A stretch of 64,000 nucleotides of DNA. Origin: Eubacterium sp. Lineage in GTDB: Bacteria > Bacillota > Clostridia > Lachnospirales > Lachnospiraceae. This document shows, piece by piece, positions 42,418 through 50,707 of this stretch. The translations under genes and the position numbers were made by a program. Within the stretch, counting starts at the first letter, position 1. Each line of letters starts with the position of its first letter. The stretch lies in NCBI GenBank assembly GCA_016292095.1, contig JAEFAB010000053.1, positions 1-64,000 on the forward strand, in the 5' to 3' direction. The notes beneath the pieces were generated by a model. It searched no databases, was not told the origin of the DNA, and saw nothing but the letters and a program-made list of their open reading frames with translations.

Positions 42418-43770
42418 GTGAGTGGTATTGATTGGCTGTCAGCTGCGGCATTAGTAGTGGTGCTGGGACTGTTTGTAGCAATATATAAATTAAAAAACAA
42501 AGTAGATTTTACAATTTTAACGTTGGGAACGTTAGTTGCCGGTGTAATCGTGGGTGTTGTCTTTAGCGGACACACCACGTGGATTACGCCAATCGGAAAG
42601 ATTTATGTCAGTGTACTGAATGCATTGGTAACACCATTAATTATTGTGGCAATTATCAGTAGCATTACATCCTTATCCAACACTGCACAGTTAAAGGGAA
42701 TCGGACTGAGATCCATTGTAACACTGTTATCAACCACATTGCTGTCCATTATTTTAGCATTGGGGTTAGGACTCACATTCGGTATCGGAAGAAATTCCTA
42801 TCTTTCCCTGGACGGTGTGGATGCCAGTACATTTCAGGCAAAGGTGACCTCTTTTTCAGAGGTGTTAATCGGATTTTTCCCGAGAAACGTTATTTCCGAT
42901 ATTTCGGAAGAAAACACCATTCCGGTAATTTTATTTGCATTACTCATTGCTGTTTCATACGTTCTTGTAGCAAATAAGACACCGGAAAAGGTAAAGCCTT
43001 TTAAGGATTTTATTGAAGCATTGAAGGAAATCATTTTCAAGGCATTGGACTTCATCATCGGTTTAACACCGTATGCCGTACTTTCGTTAATTGCAACAAG
43101 CATTGGAAATGGATTAAGTAAATCAGGAATTATCTGGTCTCTGCTGGTATTATTAATTGTTTCCTTCATCGCATTTATCATTGACATCTGGTTTATTAAC
43201 GGCGTGCTGATTTCCGTTTTTGCAAAATTGAATCCGGTGAAATTCTTTAAGAAAATTCTTCCGGCACAGATTATTGCATTTTCTACTCAGTCCAGCGCCG
43301 GAACCTTACCGGTGGCAACAGAAATTCTTACAGACAAAATCGGTGTGGACGGAAGCGTAACAAACGTGACCACTCCGCTTGGAACAACCATCGGAATGCC
43401 GGGTTGTGCGGGAATCTGGCCGGTATTGTTAGCCGTATACGGAATTAACGGATTACAACTTCAGTACGGAATCGGAGATTACCTATTACTTATCGTTGTG
43501 GCATTATTTGTATCTCTCGGAACCGCCGGTGTACCGGGAACAGCAACCATTACGACAGCCAGCGTGCTGACAGTGTTGGGATTACCACTTGAAATTATTG
43601 TGTTAACCATCCCGATCTCAGCTTTGGCGGATACCGGACGAACAGCAACAAACATAACCGGTGCTATTGTTTCGGCAACCATTGTGGGACGACAGGAAAA
43701 CAAACTGGATGATGAAATCTTTGAAAACGCAGGAACGATTCAGACCACAGAAAAGACAGCAACTGCATAG
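42418..43770 (+). CDS. DAACS family amino acid:cation symporter, probable cystine importer
   Basis: A 450-residue integral membrane protein of the dicarboxylate/amino acid:cation symporter family. The GTG start at 42418 lies 8-9 nt after AAGGAG. Family motifs: TQSSAGTLPVA for the HP1 serine-rich loop, TPLGTTIGMPGCAG, the HP2 GTAGVPGTATITTASVL, and DTGRTATNITGA in TM8. Length and position among cysteine genes resemble the TcyP cystine transporter of Bacillus. Specificity is inferred from context: it follows the Cys-rich leaders and precedes cymR. It is 14 nt after the secreted thioredoxin-like gene. Confidence 0.88.
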   Translation: MSGIDWLSAAALVVVLGLFVAIYKLKNKVDFTILTLGTLVAGVIVGVVFSGHTTWITPIGKIYVSVLNALVTPLIIVAIISSITSLSNTAQLKGIGLRSIVTLLSTTLLSIILALGLGLTFGIGRNSYLSLDGVDASTFQAKVTSFSEVLIGFFPRNVISDISEENTIPVILFALLIAVSYVLVANKTPEKVKPFKDFIEALKEIIFKALDFIIGLTPYAVLSLIATSIGNGLSKSGIIWSLLVLLIVSFIAFIIDIWFINGVLISVFAKLNPVKFFKKILPAQIIAFSTQSSAGTLPVATEILTDKIGVDGSVTNVTTPLGTTIGMPGCAGIWPVLLAVYGINGLQLQYGIGDYLLLIVVALFVSLGTAGVPGTATITTASVLTVLGLPLEIIVLTIPISALADTGRTATNITGAIVSATIVGRQENKLDDEIFENAGTIQTTEKTATA

Positions 43771-43788
43771 AAAGGAGTGTGAGGAGAA

Positions 43789-44889
43789 ATGAGAAAAAGA
43801 TTATGGATTAAAAATATATTAGTAAGTGCAGCTTTAATTTCTTCCCTTGCAATTACAGAACCAATCTATGTGAAAACTGTAAATGCAGCTGAAATCGAAG
43901 ACTGCGATTTGGACGGATATGATGATCATACCGGAAATCCGGTGCCATGGATTGGATTTGACTCCACTAAGGGAGAAGCAATTCCGGGGGACTGGGATCA
44001 TTCCACAATTTATAAAAGTGTAAAGGCCTATCAGGATGCACACACCAAAAAAGAAGAACCAAAGGACACAGCTTCTGATTCATCGGGTAAGGACTCAAAA
44101 ACTTCCGGAAGCAAAAGTTCTTCTTCCACAGGAAGTAGTTCCGGTAAAGGAAATACTTCCAATCAGTCTTCAGGAAAAACGGCAAAGGGGAAGACGGAAC
44201 AGGTAAAGACCGGAAAAAGCAGTACTACAACATCCAATGCCGCAAAGAAGAACTCCAACGGAAAATCTTCAGAAGCAAAGGAAGCCGGCGAAGAAGAAAC
44301 AACCACATCATCGGAAGAGACAACAGAAGTTAAAAAGGATAAAAAGAAAAAACATAAAAAGAAAAATAAGAAAGCGGCAACGAAGAACGCTAAAGGAAAA
44401 TCAGCAGCGGTTAAAGCAACGGATGACGAAGAAACATCCGACGAAGAAACAGCATTAGCTGTTGGAACGTTGAAGGTGGATGAAGCAGACGGAAGCATTA
44501 TTCATGCCGGCAGTAATCTGATTGTATCCGGCACGGATTTTGAAGGCAATGTCGATGGAATTGAAATTGAAATTCATTCGGATAATCATATTCTTTTGGG
44601 ATATGCGAATACAGTAGAAGATGGAAGTTTTGAGTCAGAAGTTTCCATTCCGGAAAATCTTCCGGCGGGAACTCACGAAATTGCTCTGGTATATCAGGAA
44701 AATGTGATTGCAACAAAAACGATCCAGGTAGGGGCAAAAGTAGCGGACACATTCCTGGGAGCGTTAACGGTTGGATTTACAAGCCAGAACAGCGGATTGA
44801 TTCCGGGACTTCTCCTTTTGGCAGGATTATTTGCAGCAGGAATTTTCACCTTAATTGGTGGTAAAGTTGTAGAAAAAACAAAAGCCTAG
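43789..44889 (+). CDS. Surface protein with C-terminal membrane anchor
   Basis: A 366-residue exported protein. Signal peptide (~1-31), a short acidic N-terminal domain (IEDCDLDGYDDHTGN ... AIPGDWDHSTIYKSV), a long Ser/Thr/Lys-rich low-complexity stalk (~85-220), an Ig-like domain (~222-325, VGTLKVDEADGSIIHAGSNLIVSG), then one membrane helix near the C-terminus (GLIPGLLLLAGLFAAGIFTLIGG) with a short basic tail. No sortase LPxTG motif is seen; it is held by the helix. Third gene of the Cys-leader operon. It may present or organise the thioredoxin-like protein at the surface. Function unknown. Confidence 0.72.
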   Translation: MRKRLWIKNILVSAALISSLAITEPIYVKTVNAAEIEDCDLDGYDDHTGNPVPWIGFDSTKGEAIPGDWDHSTIYKSVKAYQDAHTKKEEPKDTASDSSGKDSKTSGSKSSSSTGSSSGKGNTSNQSSGKTAKGKTEQVKTGKSSTTTSNAAKKNSNGKSSEAKEAGEEETTTSSEETTEVKKDKKKKHKKKNKKAATKNAKGKSAAVKATDDEETSDEETALAVGTLKVDEADGSIIHAGSNLIVSGTDFEGNVDGIEIEIHSDNHILLGYANTVEDGSFESEVSIPENLPAGTHEIALVYQENVIATKTIQVGAKVADTFLGALTVGFTSQNSGLIPGLLLLAGLFAAGIFTLIGGKVVEKTKA

Positions 44890-44918
44890 TTGACAAGTAG
44901 GAAATAATAAAATATAAT
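44890..44918 (+). promoter_or_regulatory. Promoter of cymR
   Basis: TTGACA, 17-bp spacer, TATAAT, overlapping the stop of the surface protein gene. Confidence 0.88.
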
Positions 44919-44919
44919 A

Positions 44920-44938
44920 CCTACTAAGTATATAGGAA
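44920..44938 (+). promoter_or_regulatory. CymR-type operator at cymR (autoregulation)
   Basis: CCTAC-TAAGTAT-ATAGGAA, one base after the -10, with the same geometry as at 40098. Confidence 0.7.
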
Positions 44939-44965
44939 TTGTAAGAGGTTTTAAAGGAGAAGACT

Positions 44966-45412
44966 ATGAAGATATCAAAGAAAAGCAGATACGGAATTAC
45001 AGCATTGATTGATTTAGCAGTAAATTCGAAAGAGGGACATGTTGCGTTAAGCCACATTGCGGAACGTAACGGAATCTCATTACAATACTTAGAACAGGTT
45101 TTTGCCAGCTTAAGAAGAGCGGAAATTATTAAGAGCATTAAAGGTGCTCAGGGGGGATATTTATTAAATAAACCGGCCGGGGCAATTACGGTTGCCGAAA
45201 TTATTGAAGCATTGGACGGAACCTATCATATTGACCACGAGGATGGCACCGGCAATTCGGAAAACCCGGCCATAGCAATCACTATTCAAACAAAAATAAT
45301 TGATAAAGCAAATGAAGCGATGGATGCATTGCTTTTGAACATTACATTAGAAGACTTAGTCAATGACTATAAAAGTAATAACGAATTCAATGAACAAATG
45401 TATTATATCTAA
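44966..45412 (+). CDS. cymR: Rrf2 family regulator, CymR-like
   Basis: A 148-residue winged-helix regulator. It begins MKISKKSRYGITALIDLA and contains LSHIAERNGISLQYLEQVFASLRRAEIIKSIKGAQGGYLL, then ends QMYYI, closely like Bacillus CymR (which ends MFYI). It lacks the three clustered Cys of the iron-sulfur IscR type, consistent with CymR, the master repressor of cysteine metabolism, which acts with CysK. AAAGGAG precedes the ATG. The same 19-bp box at its own promoter, the Cys-leader operon and metE marks the probable regulon. A partner CysK is not in the window. Confidence 0.85.
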   Translation: MKISKKSRYGITALIDLAVNSKEGHVALSHIAERNGISLQYLEQVFASLRRAEIIKSIKGAQGGYLLNKPAGAITVAEIIEALDGTYHIDHEDGTGNSENPAIAITIQTKIIDKANEAMDALLLNITLEDLVNDYKSNNEFNEQMYYI

Positions 45413-45439
45413 GTAATCGTTTGATAGAAGTATTTTAGA

Positions 45440-45476
45440 AAAGAGAACTTTAAAGGGAATATTTAAAGTTCTCTTT
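45440..45476 (+). terminator. Strong hairpin between cymR and gshA
   Basis: Perfect 15-bp stem AAAGAGAACTTTAAA / TTTAAAGTTCTCTTT with a 7-nt loop. Only a short T-run follows, so it may terminate partially or stabilise mRNA and allow gshA expression from the cymR promoter. Confidence 0.6.
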
Positions 45477-45505
45477 AAGTATAAATTCACAGTAGGAGCA
45501 TTGGT

Positions 45506-46795
45506 ATGGCGGTTCAAAATCAATTAATTAATCAGCATATTTTAGAAGGACAGTTTGGACTGGAAAAGGAAAGTCTTCGTGTCGACGAGGGGGGATTTTT
45601 ATCTCATACCCCACATCCTTTTGACGATCTTGTTCAGATTGACAGGGACTTTTGTGAAAACCAGATTGAAATTATTACCGGCGTAAATGACAGTGTAGAC
45701 GGAGTTTATGAGGAATTAAGAAGTTTACATAACACTGCTGTCGAAAGGCTGTATCACCTGGAAACGGGAAGAGAATATATCTGGAATTGTTCCAACCCCC
45801 CTTATGTAAAAAGTGATGACGATATTCCCATTGCAAAATTTCACGGACATTTAAAAGGGAAGGAATTGTATCGGGAGTATCTTTCCAAAAAATACGGAAA
45901 AAAGAAAATGTTGTATTCCGGGATTCACTTTAATTTTTCCTTTACGAAAAAGTATTTGGAGCAGGCATTTGAAAAAAGTGAGGAAAAGGATTTTCGAGCC
46001 TTCAAAGACCACTTGTATCTGAATCTGGCACAGAATGTTGTCCGTTTCGGATGGTTGATTGTTTATCTGACGGCAGCCAGTCCTTTAATGGATGGTTCTT
46101 TTTTGGACTATAACGATTTGGGAAAAGATATTTTAAGTCCTTATGCTTCCGGAAGATGCAGTGAAATCGGCTACTGGAATGATTTTGTTCCGATTTTGGA
46201 TTATTCCAACTTGGCATCTTATACAGACAGTATTCAGGAGTATGTGGATTTGGGACAATTAAAAGCAGTAGGTGAATTATATTATCCGGTGCGGCTGAAA
46301 CCGTTAGGCGATAATTCGCTGGAAAACCTGAAGAACAAAGGAGTGAATCATATTGAACTCAGAAATATTGATTTAAATCCTTTGGCGGAAATCGGAATTC
46401 AGAAAGAAGATATTCATTTTTTGCACTTGCTGTTAGTTTATTTGAGTACCTTAGAGTTTGAAACCATTGCAGATTTTGAACAGGTGATGGCCATAAAAAA
46501 TATTAAAGAAGCCGCACGATTTAATGACAAAGAAATTCTAATTGAAACCGGTTGGGATCAAAGTGAAAATATTCGAGAGTTAACCTTGCAGATTCTCAGA
46601 CAGATGGAAATCTTTTTCAGTCAATTTAATTGCAAGGAAATCGAAAAGTTACTGGCATATCAAAAGAATAAAGTGGAAAACACAAAAGAGCGATATGTAA
46701 AGAAAATTATGTATGCCTTTGAAGAAGGATATGTAACACACGGATTGCATCAGTCCGAGGCATATGCCAAAAAGGTCGTAACAGACAATGTATGA
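45506..46795 (+). CDS. gshA: Glutamate-cysteine ligase
   Basis: A 429-residue GCS2/GshA-type ligase joining glutamate gamma-carboxyl to cysteine. Hallmarks: GQFGLEKESLRVD near the N-terminus, DRDFCENQIEIITG, YSGIHFNFSF, and GVNHIELRNIDLNPLAEIGI. This length equals the ligase half of bifunctional GshF; the ATP-grasp glutathione synthetase half is absent. With no gshB in the window, the end product may be gamma-glutamylcysteine itself. SD TAGGAG. It heads a four-gene run with an amidotransferase and two C-S lyases, gaps 11-18 nt. Confidence 0.9.
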   Translation: MAVQNQLINQHILEGQFGLEKESLRVDEGGFLSHTPHPFDDLVQIDRDFCENQIEIITGVNDSVDGVYEELRSLHNTAVERLYHLETGREYIWNCSNPPYVKSDDDIPIAKFHGHLKGKELYREYLSKKYGKKKMLYSGIHFNFSFTKKYLEQAFEKSEEKDFRAFKDHLYLNLAQNVVRFGWLIVYLTAASPLMDGSFLDYNDLGKDILSPYASGRCSEIGYWNDFVPILDYSNLASYTDSIQEYVDLGQLKAVGELYYPVRLKPLGDNSLENLKNKGVNHIELRNIDLNPLAEIGIQKEDIHFLHLLLVYLSTLEFETIADFEQVMAIKNIKEAARFNDKEILIETGWDQSENIRELTLQILRQMEIFFSQFNCKEIEKLLAYQKNKVENTKERYVKKIMYAFEEGYVTHGLHQSEAYAKKVVTDNV

Positions 46796-46813
46796 AAGAA
46801 GTAGGAATGAAGA

Positions 46814-47584
46814 ATGTGTGAATTATTTGGGTATAGTACTGAAAATGAATATGAAATCAATGAATACCTTAAAGCGTTCTTTAAGCATAGTCCGAAAAAT
46901 CCCAATGGGTGGGGGCTTGCTTGTATGGATGGAAATGAGGCAATAATTGAAAAAGAACCGATCCAGGCTACAAAAAGCAATTATCTGAAGGAACGCCTGA
47001 AGCAACCGGTTCGTTCTAAGAATGTTTTTGGACATATTCGGTTTGCAACTATAGGACATGAAGAATACAGTAACTGTCATCCCCTGAGTGCGAAGGATAA
47101 ATCCGGACGCCGTTGGACGGTCATTCATAATGGAACAATTTTCGATTTTGAACCGTTGTCCAAATACATCAAGGCACAGGAAGGAACTACAGACAGTGAA
47201 AGAGTCCTTTTATATATGATTGATAAAATTAATCGGACTGAGATCGAAGGAAAAAAATTAAGCGGTCGGGAACGATTTGAAATAATAGAATGCCTAATTG
47301 GAAATATGGCAAAAGGAAATAAACTGAATTTTATGATTTTTGACGGAGAGTATATGTATGTCCACACAAATTATAAAAATTCATTATATTATCTGGAAAA
47401 AGAAGGTGGTGTTCTGTTTTCCACAGAACCATTGACGAAAGAAAAATGGCACAATGTACCATTTACAAGATTGTTAGCGTATAAGAACGGAAAGCTGGTC
47501 TTTACCGGAGAAAATCATGGGCATGAGTATATAGACAGTGAGGAAAATATGCGATTTATTTTCCAAAATTTTGCGGAATTATAG
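46814..47584 (+). CDS. Class II glutamine amidotransferase-like protein (YafJ/EgtC type)
   Basis: A 256-residue Ntn-hydrolase. It starts MCELFGYS, so Cys2 becomes the N-terminal nucleophile after Met removal. Further marks are NPNGWGLAC, FGHIRFATIGHEEYSNCHPL for the oxyanion/substrate region, and VIHNGTI. The group includes EgtC, which removes a gamma-glutamyl group in ergothioneine synthesis, and YafJ of unknown function. No synthetase domain is attached, so a free-standing gamma-glutamyl hydrolase is likely. It is 18 nt after gshA, and a role in processing gamma-glutamyl thiols is therefore plausible (inference). Confidence 0.85.
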   Translation: MCELFGYSTENEYEINEYLKAFFKHSPKNPNGWGLACMDGNEAIIEKEPIQATKSNYLKERLKQPVRSKNVFGHIRFATIGHEEYSNCHPLSAKDKSGRRWTVIHNGTIFDFEPLSKYIKAQEGTTDSERVLLYMIDKINRTEIEGKKLSGRERFEIIECLIGNMAKGNKLNFMIFDGEYMYVHTNYKNSLYYLEKEGGVLFSTEPLTKEKWHNVPFTRLLAYKNGKLVFTGENHGHEYIDSEENMRFIFQNFAEL

Positions 47585-47595
47585 AGGTTGTTTAG

Positions 47596-48786
47596 ATGGT
47601 TAAAGAAGAAACAGTAAAACAGAAGCTGTATGAAAAAAGAATGTCATACGATATTGAAACCCGATGTATTCACGGAGATGAGAATGCACAGAAAAATCCA
47701 TATGGAGCATTATCGGTTCCGATTTTCCAAACTGCGACTTTTTCCCATCCGGGAATCGGGGAAACAACAGGACATAATTACACGAGAGAAAGCAATCCTA
47801 CCAGAGATGAATTGGAACGAATTGTTTCCTCTCTGGAAGGAGCGATAGATACGGTGGCGTGTTCCAGTGGAATGGCGGCAATTCGTCTTTGCATGGAATT
47901 GTTTGATTTGGGTGACCACATCATTTGTACAGACGACCTGTACGGTGGGTCCGTGCGCTTGTTTGATTCTGTGGGAAAAACTCACGGATTGGAATTTTCT
48001 TATGTGGATACTTCCGACATTGAGCAGGTTAAGGCTGCCATCAAACCGAATACAGCGGCCTTCTATATTGAAACACCAAGCAATCCAACTATGAAAGTGA
48101 CGGACCTGGAGGCCATCATTAAACTGGCCAAGGAACACAATATTTATGTGGCAGTGGATAATACATTCCTGACACCGTACTTCCAGAATCCTTTGAAACT
48201 GGGAGCGGATGCAGTTATTCACAGTGGAACCAAATATCTGGGAGGTCATAACGACACTTTGGCGGGTTTTTTCTCTACCAACAACGAATATGTAGCGAAT
48301 AAACTGCGTTTCTTATACAAAACCACAGGAAGTAATTTGTCGCCTTTTGATAGTTTCCTGTTGATTCGAGGAATAAAAACCTTGGGAATTCGTATGGAAA
48401 AATCGGCTGACAATGCATTAAAGATTGCAAACTGGATGAAACAACAGGAAAAAATTAAAGAAGTATACTACGTAGGACTTCCGGAACATCCGGGATACGA
48501 AATTAATCAGAAGCAGGCAAGAGGTGCCGGTAGTATGATTTCTTTCCGCGTGGACAATGCGGAAACTGCAAGACAAATTTTAGAACGAATAAAGCTGATT
48601 GCTTTTGCAGAAAGTCTGGGAGGAGTGGAGTCGTTGATGACTTATCCAATGACACAGACGCATGCAGACGTACCGGTGGAAGTTCGTGAAAGACTGGGAA
48701 TTACAGATACATTACTTCGGATGTCTGTGGGAATTGAAAGTGCAGAAGACTTAATTGCCGATTTGGAGCAGGCACTTAATCAGTAA
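47596..48786 (+). CDS. Cys/Met metabolism PLP enzyme (cystathionine gamma-synthase/lyase family)
   Basis: A 396-residue fold-type I PLP enzyme. Marks: YTRESNPTRDELER, CSSGMAAI, DDLYGGSVRLF, ETPSNPTMKVTD, the PLP-binding Lys in HSGTKYLGGHND, and SLGGVESLMTYPMTQTHADVP. The family includes MetB, MetC, MccB and methionine gamma-lyase, and sequence alone does not decide. With metE/metF and a second lyase nearby, transsulfuration (cystathionine formation or cleavage) is likely. ATG at 47596 follows GAGGTTG. A shorter start at 47641 is possible. It is co-directional with the next lyase, gap 16 nt. Confidence 0.93.
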   Translation: MVKEETVKQKLYEKRMSYDIETRCIHGDENAQKNPYGALSVPIFQTATFSHPGIGETTGHNYTRESNPTRDELERIVSSLEGAIDTVACSSGMAAIRLCMELFDLGDHIICTDDLYGGSVRLFDSVGKTHGLEFSYVDTSDIEQVKAAIKPNTAAFYIETPSNPTMKVTDLEAIIKLAKEHNIYVAVDNTFLTPYFQNPLKLGADAVIHSGTKYLGGHNDTLAGFFSTNNEYVANKLRFLYKTTGSNLSPFDSFLLIRGIKTLGIRMEKSADNALKIANWMKQQEKIKEVYYVGLPEHPGYEINQKQARGAGSMISFRVDNAETARQILERIKLIAFAESLGGVESLMTYPMTQTHADVPVEVRERLGITDTLLRMSVGIESAEDLIADLEQALNQ

Positions 48787-48802
48787 ATGATGAGGGAAAG
48801 AA

Positions 48803-49981
48803 ATGCGATACGATTTTAATCAGGTTATAGAAAGAAGAAATACAAACTCTCTGAAATATGATTTTGCAAAAGAGCGGGGCATGAGAGAAGATGCTCTCCC
48901 GCTTTGGGTGGCAGATATGGATTTTCAGACAGCACCGGAAATTATTTACCGCTTGCATCAGGCTGTGGAACATGGAATTTTCGGATATACGGAAGGAAAA
49001 GAAGCTTATTTTGAAGCAGTCAGAAACTGGTTTCAAACTTACCATTATTGGGAAGTAAAACGAAACTGGTTGATTAAGACGCCGGGAATTGTATTTGCTT
49101 TGGCAATGGCAGTCAAGGCGTACACGAAGGAAGGAGACAGTGTATTAATCCAGCAACCGGTGTACTATCCCTTCAGCGAAGTCATTGAAGACAATGGGAG
49201 AAAGCTTGTAAACAATTCCTTAAAGAATATTCAGGGACATTATGAGATTGACTTTGAAGATTTTGAAAAGAAGATTGTGGAAAATCATGTAAAACTATTC
49301 CTACTCTGTAATCCACATAACCCTGCAGGAAGAGTATGGACCCCTGCAGAATTAAAACGTATGGGGGAAATCTGTTTGCAACATCAGGTGATTATTGCCA
49401 GTGATGAAATTCATGGGGACTTTACCTATCCGGGATACCATCACACCGTTCTTTCTTCTATTTCGGAAGAACTGGCAGATATTACCGTGACCTGTACTGC
49501 ACCAAGTAAAACTTTTAATATTGCAGGATTGCAGATTTCAAATATCTTTATTTCCAATGCAGAGCTTCGTAGAAAGTTCCGTAAAGAGGTCGATGCTGCA
49601 GGATACAGTCAGGTGAACACCCTGGGGCTGGTGGCATGTCAGGCGGCCTACGAAGAAGGCAGACCATGGTTAGATGAATTAAAGAATTATTTAACGGAAA
49701 ATCTTGCTTATGTAAGAGATTTTCTGAAAAAAGAATTGCCGGAAGTGACACTGGTGGAACCGGAAGGAACTTATCTTCTCTGGTTGGATTTCAGAAATTT
49801 AAAATTGTCAAAAGAAGAACTGGAAGATTTAATCATCAATAAAGCAAAACTGTGGTTAGACAGCGGAGCTATTTTCGGTGAGGATGGCACCGGATATCAG
49901 CGAATTAATATTGCCTGTCCGAGAAAAACTTTGGAGCAGGCCATGAAACAATTAAAAGAAGGAATTGACCTGTGTTGGTAA
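48803..49981 (+). CDS. patB: MalY/PatB family cystathionine beta-lyase
   Basis: A 392-residue PLP aminotransferase-fold C-S lyase. MalY/PatB marks: LPLWVADMDFQTAPEI, GIFGYTEGKEAYFEAV, LLCNPHNPAGRVW, SDEIHGDFTY, the PLP Lys in TAPSKTFNIAGLQ, and the C-terminal GEDGTGYQRINIACPR. It splits cystathionine to homocysteine, pyruvate and ammonia, which would feed MetE. Last gene of the gshA-amidotransferase-PLP-PLP run; its stop codon lies inside the terminator stem. Confidence 0.94.
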   Translation: MRYDFNQVIERRNTNSLKYDFAKERGMREDALPLWVADMDFQTAPEIIYRLHQAVEHGIFGYTEGKEAYFEAVRNWFQTYHYWEVKRNWLIKTPGIVFALAMAVKAYTKEGDSVLIQQPVYYPFSEVIEDNGRKLVNNSLKNIQGHYEIDFEDFEKKIVENHVKLFLLCNPHNPAGRVWTPAELKRMGEICLQHQVIIASDEIHGDFTYPGYHHTVLSSISEELADITVTCTAPSKTFNIAGLQISNIFISNAELRRKFRKEVDAAGYSQVNTLGLVACQAAYEEGRPWLDELKNYLTENLAYVRDFLKKELPEVTLVEPEGTYLLWLDFRNLKLSKEELEDLIINKAKLWLDSGAIFGEDGTGYQRINIACPRKTLEQAMKQLKEGIDLCW

Positions 49982-50001
49982 TTGCCAATGCAGGTTTTTT
50001 T
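49968..50001 (+). terminator. Terminator of the gshA-patB operon
   Basis: ACCTG..TTGG / CCAA..CAGGT stem with an internal mismatch, then seven Ts. It overlaps the patB stop. Confidence 0.75.
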
Positions 50002-50120
50002 ATGACCAAAATGGAAAAGAGGTGTACCTTTTGGCAAGAAAATTTTATAATATTAAAAAAAAAATAAATTTTTTATAACATTTCCGGAAAATGACGGATT
50101 ATATGTTATGAGAGGTGAAC

Positions 50121-50669
50121 ATGATAGCGCTATATTTATCCCTCATCGAGGAAGAAGAACAAAAGAATAAATTTGAAAAACTTTACTACAAATATCGGAA
50201 TCTTATGTATTACATAGCCGAAGGAGTTTTACATCATTCCAAAGATAGTGAAGATGCGGTACAGGAAGCACTGATTCGAGTGGCAAAGAATATGGATAAA
50301 ATCGGTGAGATCGAAAGCACTGCAACAAAAAACTTCCTAGGTATTATTACAAAAAGAGAAGCAATGAAATTATATGATAAGCGAAAAAGGTATGCGGAAA
50401 TTACGGAGGCGGATTTATCAATGGAAGAGGACGGAAAGGAAATTCGCTTCTTTGACACCTATGCAGGGGGGCAAAAAGACATTCCGATTAACGAAGTCGC
50501 ACAGGCGTTGGAAGCATTGCCTTATAAGTATTCATCATTAATGACATTAAAGTATGTGATGGGATATTCGGGGAAAGAAATCTCGGAAATTGCCGGAATG
50601 ACAGAAAGTAATGTCAGACAGCAGTTGTTTCAAGGGCGGAAATTATTAGAGAAGATGTTGGCACAGTAA
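50121..50669 (+). CDS. ECF-type RNA polymerase sigma factor
   Basis: A 182-residue sigma-70 family protein with sigma-2 (~10-85, FEKLYYKYRNLMYYIAEGVLHHSKDSEDAVQEALIRVAKN) and sigma-4 (~125-180, ALEALPYKYSSLMTLKYVMGYSGKEISEIAGMTESNVRQQLFQGRKLL) regions, no sigma-3. The ATG at 50121 follows AGAGGTG; the GTG at 50115 lies in that SD. It directs RNA polymerase to stress promoters and is followed 38 nt later by a membrane protein that is probably its anti-sigma factor. No confident target promoter is identifiable in the AT-rich upstream region (50002-50110). Confidence 0.9.
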   Translation: MIALYLSLIEEEEQKNKFEKLYYKYRNLMYYIAEGVLHHSKDSEDAVQEALIRVAKNMDKIGEIESTATKNFLGIITKREAMKLYDKRKRYAEITEADLSMEEDGKEIRFFDTYAGGQKDIPINEVAQALEALPYKYSSLMTLKYVMGYSGKEISEIAGMTESNVRQQLFQGRKLLEKMLAQ

Positions 50670-50707
50670 AGAAATTTATGAAATGAGTTTTCAGAGGAGA
50701 AAAATCC

